NCBI RefSeq assembly: GCF_005406225.1
Contig: NZ_NXLY01000016.1
Span: forward strand, 1-38,100
Length of the DNA: 38,100 nt
From: Campylobacter taeniopygiae
Lineage (GTDB): Bacteria > Campylobacterota > Campylobacteria > Campylobacterales > Campylobacteraceae
Direction of reading: 5' to 3'
Position numbers and translations under genes: made by a program. Shown piece by piece: positions 1 through 7,557 of this stretch; position 1 is the stretch's first letter; every line of letters begins with the position of its first letter. Below the pieces are notes generated by a model that had not been told where the DNA came from, searched no databases, and was given only the letters and a program-made list of their open reading frames with translations.

Positions 1-1
1 T

Positions 2-877
2 TCATATGTTAATGATATTACTCTTTATGATATCATTTATGATATCATCCCTAATTCTATTAGAAAAGTATTTTTAAAAGATGAAAAGCTTTTAAAAACC
101 TATTTGCCTTTAAATCAAGGTCAGTTTTATTATAAAGAATATGTATATAGTAACCCTAAAGAGGTTTTTAAATATTTATATGGAGAAAATATAACCTATA
201 ATGAAAAAAAAGTTCCTAAAAAATATTGTCAAATGGATGCCCTTTTTTTAGAGGATTATGGTATTGATCCTGCTGTTAATACTACTATACCTAAAGCTAA
301 AATCAATAAACTAGGTATAGGTTATGATGAACTTTTAGAACTCATACAAAATGATCAAACAAGTCTTAAATATCCTGAGATTGATGAATTTAAAGTAATA
401 GATGAAACAAAATATCCCAAAGATGGATTTATTTTAGAAAATGAGAGAGCATATAAAGTGGTTTTAGATCCAAAGAAAAGACATAAGGCTAATTATGAGG
501 ACATGGTAAGAAATTTTAACACTAGTTATGCTGACAATATGTTTTTTAGAACACAAGGTGAAGTTTGGGCTGATGATAAAGCAGATTATGTAGCTAAAAT
601 ACAAAATTGCGAAGCTGAAACTTTTTTATTACAAAACAATTTTCACTCTAAAAATCTTGTATTTGAAAGTTTTAGAATGAAATTAAGAGAAGATGAGGAT
701 TTTAAAGAACGAATAAAAGAGAATACAATTTTTTATGAAGAATATCCTCTTACTCACCCTTGGTGGTATGATTGGGTAATGCAAATTGATACTTTTCTTG
801 CTTATCGTTTCAATCAAGCTTTAACCTTAGCTTTTTTAAATGCTTATAATAAAACAAAAGTTAATATAGAGGAATAA
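2..877 (+). CDS. Tandem paralog, copy 1 (5'-truncated by window edge), function unknown
   Basis: The reading frame is open from base 2 and aligns directly with residue about 205 onward of the complete copies, so this is the C-terminal half of a gene beginning outside the window. The first in-window TTG at 104 lies inside the conserved block and is not a real start. It carries the family's conserved blocks (TLYDIIYDII, KLGIGYDELLELIQND, the LAYRFNQALTLAFLNAYNK tail). It differs from copies 2 and 3 in a segment that reads AVNTTIPKAKINK, a version it shares with copy 4. The stop codon is 2 bases before the start of copy 2, and the conserved RBS of copy 2 (agaggaa) lies inside its last codons. 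I do not recognise the family. Confidence 0.85.
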   Translation, partial: SYVNDITLYDIIYDIIPNSIRKVFLKDEKLLKTYLPLNQGQFYYKEYVYSNPKEVFKYLYGENITYNEKKVPKKYCQMDALFLEDYGIDPAVNTTIPKAKINKLGIGYDELLELIQNDQTSLKYPEIDEFKVIDETKYPKDGFILENERAYKVVLDPKKRHKANYEDMVRNFNTSYADNMFFRTQGEVWADDKADYVAKIQNCEAETFLLQNNFHSKNLVFESFRMKLREDEDFKERIKENTIFYEEYPLTHPWWYDWVMQIDTFLAYRFNQALTLAFLNAYNKTKVNIEE

Positions 878-879
878 CC

Positions 880-2349
880 ATGAAAAAAATAATATGTCTT
901 TTAGTGATGATTTTTTGCACACTTAATGCATATGATAAAGATCTTAATTTAGATTATGGTATGAAAGATGATTTTTTTTATTATTTAGATAAAAGGACTA
1001 TTGGAACGCCTTATGACTATTTAGATAGTAAGAATTATCTCCCTATCAATTTTAGTCTTGTACAAAGAAAATATTATAGTGGCAATCCAACCAAAAATCT
1101 TATCACAAATTTAAATACTCTAAAAGACAATGAATACAATGCCTTTGGAGTAGAACTTCCTAAAAATATTATTTTAGAAGTTTTTGAATTTGGAAAAAAA
1201 CATAAGGATAAATTCTCTAATCTAGTAAAACAATATCCTTTTGTTCAACTTGTTTTTTCACAATGGCTTACTATTAAACTCTATGAAAAACAAAAAGAGC
1301 TTACAAACAATCCTAATTTAGATTATGAAGAGTTTTTAAAAAATTTCACTTCTACTTTTAATCATAAAAGTTATAATCTTCTTGATGCTATTCGTCAATT
1401 AGAAATTGAAAATATCAATCATAAAAATGATGAAAATTTTAACATCATAGACACTGCAACAGCACTTGGTGCTTGGGGTTATATTGATCAACTATGTATC
1501 AACGATATCACTCTTTATGATATTATTTATGATATCATCCCTAATTCTATTAGAAAAGTATTTTTAAAAGATGAAAAGCTTTTAAAAACTTATTTACCTT
1601 TAAATCAAGATCAGTTTTATTATAAAGAATATGAATATGAAGATCCTAAAAATACTTTTAAATATTTATATGGAGAAAATGTAACCTATAATGAAAAAAA
1701 AGTTCCTAAAAAATATTATCAAATGGATGCTTTATATTTAAAAGATTATAATATTAATCCTCTTATATCTAAAGCTAAGATTGACAAACTAGGTATAGGT
1801 TATGATGAACTTTTAGAACTCATACAAAATGATCAAACAAGTCTTAAATATCCTGAAATTGATGAATTTAAGATAATAGCAAAATACCCACCAAATGCAT
1901 TTATTTCAGATAATGAGAGGGTGTATAAAGTGGTTTTAGATCCAAAGAAAAGACATAAGGCTAATTATGAGGATATGGTAAGAATTTCACAAACTCAAGA
2001 CGCAATTGATATTTATTTTCCATCGCAAGGTGAAATTTGGGCTGATGATAAAGTAGAACATATAATTAAAATACAATATTGCAATACCAGAGCTTTTTTA
2101 TTGCAAAACAATTTTCACTCTAAAAATCTTGTATTTGAAAGTTTTAGAATGAAATTAAGAGAGGATAAATATTTTAAAGATCAAATAAAATCGGATGGAA
2201 TTTTTAGTCAATTTAGAGATGCAGTCTATCCTGAAAAATATGATTGGATAGTACAAAGTGATGCTTTTCTTGCCTATCGTTTCAATCAAGCTTTAACCTT
2301 AGCTTTTTTAAATGCTTATAATAAAACAAAAGTTAATATAGAGGAATAG
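880..2349 (+). CDS. Tandem paralog, copy 2, secreted protein of unknown function
   Basis: A 489-residue protein. Residues 1-17 (MKKIICLLVMIFCTLNA) form a Sec signal peptide with a likely signal peptidase I site after Ala17; there is no good lipobox, so a soluble periplasmic or secreted protein is expected. The rest is hydrophilic, rich in Lys, Asn, Asp and Tyr, with no further membrane span. Conserved blocks are about residues 70-195, 208-330, 351-368, 406-429 and 453-489; variable blocks lie between them. The start is fixed by the identical signal peptide in copies 3 and 4 and by the agaggaa RBS in the end of the preceding gene. The 2-base gaps to its neighbours indicate translational coupling in one operon. 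I recognise no domain. A periplasmic immunity-type protein or a variable surface/periplasmic antigen are possibilities only. Confidence 0.88.
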   Translation: MKKIICLLVMIFCTLNAYDKDLNLDYGMKDDFFYYLDKRTIGTPYDYLDSKNYLPINFSLVQRKYYSGNPTKNLITNLNTLKDNEYNAFGVELPKNIILEVFEFGKKHKDKFSNLVKQYPFVQLVFSQWLTIKLYEKQKELTNNPNLDYEEFLKNFTSTFNHKSYNLLDAIRQLEIENINHKNDENFNIIDTATALGAWGYIDQLCINDITLYDIIYDIIPNSIRKVFLKDEKLLKTYLPLNQDQFYYKEYEYEDPKNTFKYLYGENVTYNEKKVPKKYYQMDALYLKDYNINPLISKAKIDKLGIGYDELLELIQNDQTSLKYPEIDEFKIIAKYPPNAFISDNERVYKVVLDPKKRHKANYEDMVRISQTQDAIDIYFPSQGEIWADDKVEHIIKIQYCNTRAFLLQNNFHSKNLVFESFRMKLREDKYFKDQIKSDGIFSQFRDAVYPEKYDWIVQSDAFLAYRFNQALTLAFLNAYNKTKVNIEE

Positions 2350-2351
2350 CT

Positions 2352-3809
2352 ATGAAAAAAATAATATGTCTTTTAGTGATGATTTTTTGCACACTTAATG
2401 CAGATGATATAAAGGAGTATGATATGAAAGATGATATTTTTTATTATTTAGGTAAGAGGACTTTTGGAGTATTTGGATGTCTTGATCAGTTTAATTATCT
2501 CCCTATCAATTTTAGTCTTATACAAGATAAATATTATAGTGACAATCTCACCAAAAATCTTATCACAAATTTAAATACTCTAAAAGACAATGAATACAAT
2601 GCCTTTGGAGTAGAACTTCCTAAAAATATTATTTTAGAAGTTTTTGAATTTGGAAAAAAACATAAGGATAAATTCTCTAATCTGGTTAAACAATATCCTT
2701 TCGTTCAACTTGTTTTTTCACAATGGCTTACTATTAAACTCTATGAAAAACAAAAACAACTTACAAACAATCCTAATTTAGATTATGAAGAGTTTTTAAA
2801 AAATTTCACTTCTACTTTTAATCATAAAAGTTATAATCTTCTTGATGCTATTCATCAATTAAAGGTTGAAAATATCAATCACAAAGATGACGAATTTTTT
2901 AACATCATAGACACTGCAACAGCACTTGGTGTTTGGGGTCGTATTGATCATTTATATATCAACGATATCACTCTTTATGATATTATTTATGATATCATCC
3001 CTAATTCTATTAGAAAAGTATTTTTAAAAGATGAAAAGCTTTTAAAAACTTATTTACCTTTAAATCAAGATCAGTTTTATTATAAAGAATATGAATATGA
3101 AGATCCTAAAAATACTTTTAAATATTTATATGGAGAAAATACAACTTATAATGAAAAAAAAGTTCCTAAAAAATATTATCAAATGGATGCTTTATATTTA
3201 AAAGATTACAATATTAATCCTCTTATATCTAAAGCTAATATTGACAAACTAGGCATAGGTTATGATGAACTTTTAGAACTCATACAAAATGATCAAACAA
3301 GTCTTAAATATCCTGAGATTGATGAATTTAAAGTGATAGATGAAACAAAACACAGTGAAGAATATGGTTGGGAATTTCTATATAAAGTGGTTTTAGATCC
3401 AAATAAAAGACATAAGGCTAATTATGAGGATATGGTAAGACTTTCACAAACTCAAAATGAGTATGGTTATACTCCACGACACGGTGAAACTTTGGCTGAT
3501 GATAAAGTGTATGCTATAATTATAAAGCAATATTATAATGCTAGAGTTTTTTTAATACAAAACAATTTTCACTCTCAAAATCTTATATTTGAAAGTTTTA
3601 GGATGAAATTAAGAGAAGATGAGGATTTTAAAAGACAAATAAAAGAAAATACAATTTTTACTGAATTTGGTGAGACTATCGGTCCTAAAGCGTATGATTG
3701 GATAGTGCAAAGCGATGCTTTTCTTGCCTATCGTTTCAATCAAGCTTTAACCTTAGCTTTTTTAAATGCTTATAATAAAACAAAAGTTAATATAGAGGAA
3801 GAACCATGA
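2352..3809 (+). CDS. Tandem paralog, copy 3, secreted protein of unknown function
   Basis: A 485-residue protein with the same 17-residue signal peptide as its neighbours, then a mature chain starting DDIKEYDMKDD. It is closest to copy 2 around the LISKA(K/N)IDK segment, but resembles copy 4 around residues 165-185 (AIHQLKVENINHKDDE) and copy 1 at FKVIDETK and at REDEDFK...KENTIF, so similarity switches partner along the gene. It ends EEEP, and its TGA overlaps the ATG of copy 4 by four bases (ATGA), which implies coupled translation. No catalytic motif, cysteine pattern or transmembrane segment is evident in the mature part. Function unknown. Confidence 0.88.
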   Translation: MKKIICLLVMIFCTLNADDIKEYDMKDDIFYYLGKRTFGVFGCLDQFNYLPINFSLIQDKYYSDNLTKNLITNLNTLKDNEYNAFGVELPKNIILEVFEFGKKHKDKFSNLVKQYPFVQLVFSQWLTIKLYEKQKQLTNNPNLDYEEFLKNFTSTFNHKSYNLLDAIHQLKVENINHKDDEFFNIIDTATALGVWGRIDHLYINDITLYDIIYDIIPNSIRKVFLKDEKLLKTYLPLNQDQFYYKEYEYEDPKNTFKYLYGENTTYNEKKVPKKYYQMDALYLKDYNINPLISKANIDKLGIGYDELLELIQNDQTSLKYPEIDEFKVIDETKHSEEYGWEFLYKVVLDPNKRHKANYEDMVRLSQTQNEYGYTPRHGETLADDKVYAIIIKQYYNARVFLIQNNFHSQNLIFESFRMKLREDEDFKRQIKENTIFTEFGETIGPKAYDWIVQSDAFLAYRFNQALTLAFLNAYNKTKVNIEEEP

Positions 3810-5170
3810 AAAAAATAATATGTCTTTTAGTGATGATTTTTTGCACACTTAATGCAGATGATAAAGATCTTAATTTAGATTATGTTATAAAAGATGATGT
3901 AGATTTTTATTATTTAGGTAAAATAACTCTTGGATTATTGTGTGCGGAATGTCTTGATGAATCAAATCATCTACCGATTAATTTTAGTCTTGCACTATTT
4001 GAATATGGTGTCAATCCAACCAAAAATCTTATCACAAATTTAAATACTCTAAAAGACAATGAATACAATGCCTTTGGAGTGGAACTTCCTAAAAATATTA
4101 TTTTAGAAGTTTTTGAATTTGGAGAAAAACATAAGGATGATTTTTCTAATCTGGTTAAACAATATCCTTTCGTTCAACTTGTTTTTTCACAATGGCTTAC
4201 TATTAAACTCTATGAAAAACAAAAAGAGCTTACAAATAATCCTAATTTAGATTATGAAGAATTTTTAAAAAATTTCACTTCTACTTTTAATCATAAAAGT
4301 TATAATCTTCTTGATGCTATTCATCAATTAAAGGTTGAAAATATCAATCATAAAGATGATGAAAATTTTAATATCATAGATACCGCAACAGCACTTGATC
4401 TTGATGTTTCAAGTGCTGATACTATCACTCTTTATGATATCATTTATGATATTATCCCTAATTCTATTAGAAAAGTATTTTTAAAAGATGAAAATCTTTT
4501 AAAAACTTATTTGCCTTTAAATCAAGATCAGTTTTTTTATAAAGAAAGTATTTTGGATGTAAATGGAGATTATAAAGTGTATAAAGTGAGTTTAAATTTG
4601 CTTTCTTCAAAGGATTATAAGATCGATCCTATTATACCTAAAGCTAAAATCAATAAACTAGGTATAGGTTATGATGAACTTTTAGAACTCATACAAAATG
4701 ATCAAACAAATATTAAATATCCTGAGTTTTATGGGCTTAAAGTGATAAATAAAACACCTCATGGTAAATATAAAAAAGTGATTTTGGATAAAAAACATCA
4801 ATCTAATTATAAGGAAATAGTTAAATTTTCGCGAATTGGCAATCTATATGATTTATCAAGAGATGGATGGCATTGGAGTGAGGATAATGTAAAAGAAGTA
4901 ATTGCTAAGCAAAAATATGATAGCAGTGTTTTTTTAATACAAAACAATTTTCATACTAAAAATCTTGTATTTGAAAGCTTTAGAATGAATTTGAGGAAAG
5001 ATAAGAATTTTCTAAAAGAACGAGTGGGGATGATTTTTCGTGAGGATAATGAAGAAGCTTATCCTTGGCGATATGATTGGATAGTACGAAGCGATGCTTT
5101 TCTTGCTTATCGTTTCAATCAAGCTTTAGCTTTAGCTTTTTTAAATGCTTATAATAAAAAAGTAGATTAG
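3806..5170 (+). CDS. Tandem paralog, copy 4, shortest and most divergent, function unknown
   Basis: A 454-residue protein with the same signal peptide and conserved blocks. It departs from the others after LPLNQDQFFYKE: the roughly 40-residue stretch with GEN(V/T)TYNEKKVPKKYYQMDAL in copies 2 and 3 is replaced by a shorter unrelated stretch (SILDVNGDYKVYKVSLNLL), after which similarity resumes at IPKAKINKLGIGYDELL. Its variable N-terminal block contains a CAEC pair that the other copies lack. It ends NKKVD, without the KVNIEE tail of the others, and its stop codon lies inside a Rho-independent terminator. Terminal units of tandem arrays often diverge because they recombine less, which fits here but is inference. 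Confidence 0.87.
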   Translation: MKKIICLLVMIFCTLNADDKDLNLDYVIKDDVDFYYLGKITLGLLCAECLDESNHLPINFSLALFEYGVNPTKNLITNLNTLKDNEYNAFGVELPKNIILEVFEFGEKHKDDFSNLVKQYPFVQLVFSQWLTIKLYEKQKELTNNPNLDYEEFLKNFTSTFNHKSYNLLDAIHQLKVENINHKDDENFNIIDTATALDLDVSSADTITLYDIIYDIIPNSIRKVFLKDENLLKTYLPLNQDQFFYKESILDVNGDYKVYKVSLNLLSSKDYKIDPIIPKAKINKLGIGYDELLELIQNDQTNIKYPEFYGLKVINKTPHGKYKKVILDKKHQSNYKEIVKFSRIGNLYDLSRDGWHWSEDNVKEVIAKQKYDSSVFLIQNNFHTKNLVFESFRMNLRKDKNFLKERVGMIFREDNEEAYPWRYDWIVRSDAFLAYRFNQALALAFLNAYNKKVD

Positions 5171-5186
5171 TTTAATCTACTTTTTT
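5156..5186 (+). terminator. Rho-independent terminator closing the tandem array
   Basis: A run of six A, the arm gtagatta, a 3-base loop, the arm taatctac and a run of six T. The hairpin spans the TAG stop codon of copy 4. The stem pairs perfectly and the T run follows directly. Confidence 0.85.
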
Positions 5187-5295
5187 ATTTAATAGATTCT
5201 AAAGTGTTATATGACAAATTTATATTCTTAATGTTAATCAAGTTTGTTTTAAATTTTTGAGGAATTTTAAGAATTGGTAAAAATTTTATTAGAAG

Positions 5296-5372
5296 TGGTG
5301 GATTTAGCAGGACTCGAACCTGCGACCAACCGGTTATGAGCCGGTTGCTCTAACCAACTGAGCTATAAATCC
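5296..5372 (-). tRNA. tRNA with CAU anticodon (elongator Met, or Ile2)
   Basis: Read on the - strand, the 77-base sequence folds as a standard tRNA: acceptor GGATTTA pairs with TAAATCC, the D arm is AGCTCAGTTGGTTAGAGC, the anticodon stem ACCGG/CCGGT flanks loop CTCATAA, the T arm is CAGGTTCGAGTCCTG, and CCA is encoded at the end. The anticodon is CAU. The internal D-arm and acceptor pairs are not those of initiator tRNA. CAU can be elongator methionine or, if C34 is modified to lysidine by TilS, isoleucine-2. The TTGGTCGC stretch after the anticodon stem resembles bacterial Ile2 tRNAs as I remember them, so the amino acid is left open. The tandem array lies on its 3' side. Confidence 0.95.
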
Positions 5373-5387
5373 ATTTTAAAAGCGAGA

Positions 5388-5393
5388 ATTATA
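5388..5393 (-). promoter_or_regulatory. -10 box of the tRNA promoter
   Basis: On the - strand a perfect TATAAT lies about 16 bases upstream of the mature tRNA 5' end, at the spacing expected for a vegetative promoter with a short leader. It sits between the mrdB stop codon and the tRNA. Confidence 0.6.
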
Positions 5394-5416
5394 ACTTATT
5401 TTTGCTTAAAAATATT

Positions 5417-6508
5417 TTATTTATCTATCCAAAAATATCTGAACGTGATAAGATGTTGCAGTATTCCAAAAAAGATCATAAAAATAGTAAAAGAACTTCC
5501 ACCATAGCTAAAGAAAGGCAATGGAATTCCAACAACTGGAGCAAAACCTATAGTCATAGAAATATTTACCGCAACGTAAATAAAAATAAATAAGGCAACA
5601 CAATTAACCACCACTCGGGTAAAATAGTCATTTTTAAGCTTATTATTAAGACTTAAAAGGTGAAAAATAAGTAAAACATACAATAAAATTAAAACCAATC
5701 CGCCTAAAAATCCAAATCTTTCTACCAAATAAGCGAAAATAAAATCACTTGTAGATATAGGTAGAAAGTTAAAATGTGTTTGAGTAGCCTCATCTTCTGA
5801 TTTGCCAGTAAGGCCGCCATTGCCTATGGCTATCATAGATTGAGCGACTTGATAGCTTGGTTTTTCTGCTATAAAATCATGAATTCTTTGTTTTTGGTAA
5901 GGTTTTAAAAAATGTGTATAGATTATAGGTGAACTAATACTTATAACAAGAATAATACTCAACCAAATTTTATAATGAACTCCCATGATAAAAAGCACTC
6001 CAAAGCCAACAATTAATAATACGGTCGCACTTCCTAAATCCGGTTCTTTTGCTATCAATAAAAAAGGCAAAATAATAAAAAAACTGATTTTTGCAAATTC
6101 TTTGAGTTTGTAACCATTTTGTGGTGGTGGGTTTTGATAAATCAAATAAGCAAGCATTAGAATAAAACTTGGTTTAAAAATTTCTGAAGGCTGTATTGTA
6201 AATTGTGTAAAAGGAATTTCTAGCCATCTTTTTGCTCCCAGTTTTTCAACCCCAAAAATATCAACGCTTGAAAGTAGAAAAATATTTATAAAATAGGCTA
6301 CAGGAATAAGCCAAATTAATTTCCGAATGGGGATAAAGAAAAAGATAAAAAAAGCGAGTGTGCCAACACAAGTGTAGACAAATTGTTTTTCTGCTAATAA
6401 AGCATGGGCTTCAAAAATTAAAAAAAAGGAAAGAAGTATTATAGGTGTGAATAATATAGGTTGCATATAATCAAAATGTGTTAATATTCTTCTATCCAAT
6501 ATAAACAA
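5417..6508 (-). CDS. mrdB: Rod-shape SEDS glycosyltransferase RodA/MrdB
   Basis: A 363-residue polytopic membrane protein of the SEDS (FtsW/RodA/SpoVE) family, peptidoglycan glycosyltransferases that polymerise lipid II along the side wall with a class B PBP. Family marks are present: the KRWLEIPFTQFTIQPSE segment near residues 93-110, AKEPDLGSA, a periplasmic loop with YQVAQSMIAIGNGGLTGK, and the C-terminal GIPLPFFSYGGSS motif. About nine to ten hydrophobic segments can be seen. The frame opens with TTG at 6508, preceded by AAGG at reasonable distance, and no better ATG lies upstream. It runs opposite to the pseudouridine synthase gene with about 80 bases between, and towards the tRNA. The length is normal for the family. 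Confidence 0.9.
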   Translation of the reverse strand: MFILDRRILTHFDYMQPILFTPIILLSFFLIFEAHALLAEKQFVYTCVGTLAFFIFFFIPIRKLIWLIPVAYFINIFLLSSVDIFGVEKLGAKRWLEIPFTQFTIQPSEIFKPSFILMLAYLIYQNPPPQNGYKLKEFAKISFFIILPFLLIAKEPDLGSATVLLIVGFGVLFIMGVHYKIWLSIILVISISSPIIYTHFLKPYQKQRIHDFIAEKPSYQVAQSMIAIGNGGLTGKSEDEATQTHFNFLPISTSDFIFAYLVERFGFLGGLVLILLYVLLIFHLLSLNNKLKNDYFTRVVVNCVALFIFIYVAVNISMTIGFAPVVGIPLPFFSYGGSSFTIFMIFFGILQHLITFRYFWIDK

Positions 6509-6525
6509 AATTTGCCTTTTTAAAC

Positions 6526-6549
6526 TATAATATTAAAATTATAATTATA
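6526..6549. promoter_or_regulatory. Divergent -10-like boxes between mrdB and the pseudouridine synthase gene
   Basis: The + strand has TATAAT at 6526-6531 and again at 6540-6545; the - strand has TATAAT at 6538-6543 and 6544-6549. The region is AT-rich, so any one match is weak evidence, but it is the only gap between two divergent genes and must hold their promoters. Confidence 0.4.
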
Positions 6550-6588
6550 GAATAAGATTTTAAATCTAATGAGATAATTTAGGAAAAA

Positions 6589-7557
6589 ATGCAAACTTTT
6601 TTAGCGGATGAAAATTTAAGATTGGATATTTTTTTAGCAAAAATATTAAAACAAAGTCGTAATCAAGTAGCATTGCTTATAGAAAAAAAATGTGTAAAAG
6701 TTAATAACCAAATTCAAAATAAAAATTCATTTAAATTAAAAATTGGCGATGAAATTTGCGTAGAACTTCCTTCTTTAGAGTGTAAAGAAAAAAAGTCTTT
6801 TGATGTGAATTTTGATATAGAAATTTTATATGAAGATGAGGATTTGCTTGTTTTAAATAAGCCTTCAAATTTGGTGGTGCATGGGGCAAGTAGTGTTAAG
6901 GATTTGACTTTGGTGGATTGGCTGCTTGCGAAAAATTATACCCTATCTAATTTAGGCGGAGAAATTCGAGCAGGGCTTGTTCATAGACTTGATAAGGATA
7001 CAAGCGGGGCAATACTTATAGCTAAAAATAATTTCACTCATCAAAAACTTAGCGAACAATTAAGCAATAAAACTATGGGAAGAATTTATTTAGCATTAAT
7101 TGATTTGTCACTAAAAGACGATAAAATTATAATCGAAAAATCTTTAGCCAGATCTCAAACAAATGCTATCAAAAAAATAGTGGTGGAGGATAATACTAAA
7201 GGGAGTAAGTATGCTAAAAGTGCTTTTGCTAATCTAATTGCAAATGAGGATGTTAATTTAATCGCTGCAAAACTTTTTACAGGCAGAACACATCAAATCA
7301 GGGCACATTTAGCGAGTATAAATCGTCATATTTTAGGCGATAAATTATATGGCTATAGAGGAAAATATGAAGGTAGGGTGATGCTTCATGCTTATTTTTT
7401 ATATTTTATTCACCCCAAAAAAAAGGAAACAATTTTTGTTAAAGCTCCTTTGATGGAGGATTTTAAAGAGATTTTAAATAATAAATTTATTTTAGGAGAG
7501 ATGGATGAAAAAATTTCACTTGAGTCTTTGCTTAAGCGTTTTGATTCTTTTATTTAG
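6589..7557 (+). CDS. RluD-family large-subunit rRNA pseudouridine synthase
   Basis: A 322-residue protein of the RluA/RluD family, which isomerises uridine to pseudouridine in RNA. An S4-like RNA-binding domain occupies residues 1-60 and the catalytic domain residues about 75-290. The signature HRLDKDTSG is at 132-140, with catalytic Asp135. The later motif GRTHQIRAHLASI and the EDEDLLVLNKPS strand are also typical. The ATG at 6589 follows an AGGA-type site. Its last 53 bases overlap the start of flpA in another frame. It probably modifies 23S rRNA; whether the sites are those of RluD, RluC or another member cannot be told from sequence. Confidence 0.9.
   Translation: MQTFLADENLRLDIFLAKILKQSRNQVALLIEKKCVKVNNQIQNKNSFKLKIGDEICVELPSLECKEKKSFDVNFDIEILYEDEDLLVLNKPSNLVVHGASSVKDLTLVDWLLAKNYTLSNLGGEIRAGLVHRLDKDTSGAILIAKNNFTHQKLSEQLSNKTMGRIYLALIDLSLKDDKIIIEKSLARSQTNAIKKIVVEDNTKGSKYAKSAFANLIANEDVNLIAAKLFTGRTHQIRAHLASINRHILGDKLYGYRGKYEGRVMLHAYFLYFIHPKKKETIFVKAPLMEDFKEILNNKFILGEMDEKISLESLLKRFDSFI

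Larger units (their letters stand above)
2..5170 (+). repeat. Tandem array of four paralogous secreted-protein genes
   Basis: Four head-to-tail copies of one gene occupy this stretch; the first is cut by the window edge. Start-to-start spacing is 1472 and 1454 bases, and the last copy is shorter (about 1365 bases). Long stretches are almost identical in DNA between copies: the signal peptide, the block at residues 70-195, the block around residues 208-330 and the last 37 residues. Short blocks between them differ strongly (residues about 18-66, 196-207, 331-350, 369-405 and 430-452, numbered on the second copy). The array could lose or gain units by homologous recombination. How far it extends to the left cannot be seen. 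Confidence 0.95.

Noticed and set aside
880-930. Cys13 in the array signal peptides considered as a lipidation site
   Set aside because: The residues before it (MIF) do not form a lipobox and the hydrophobic core continues to a better signal peptidase I site at LNA.
2-5170. CRISPR or short-repeat array suggested by the repeated DNA
   Set aside because: The repeat unit is a whole gene of about 1.45 kb with open reading frames, not short direct repeats with spacers.
5402-5593. 63-residue frame antisense to the end of mrdB
   Set aside because: Low-complexity Asn/Lys/Ser content, no RBS, and opposite to a well-supported gene.
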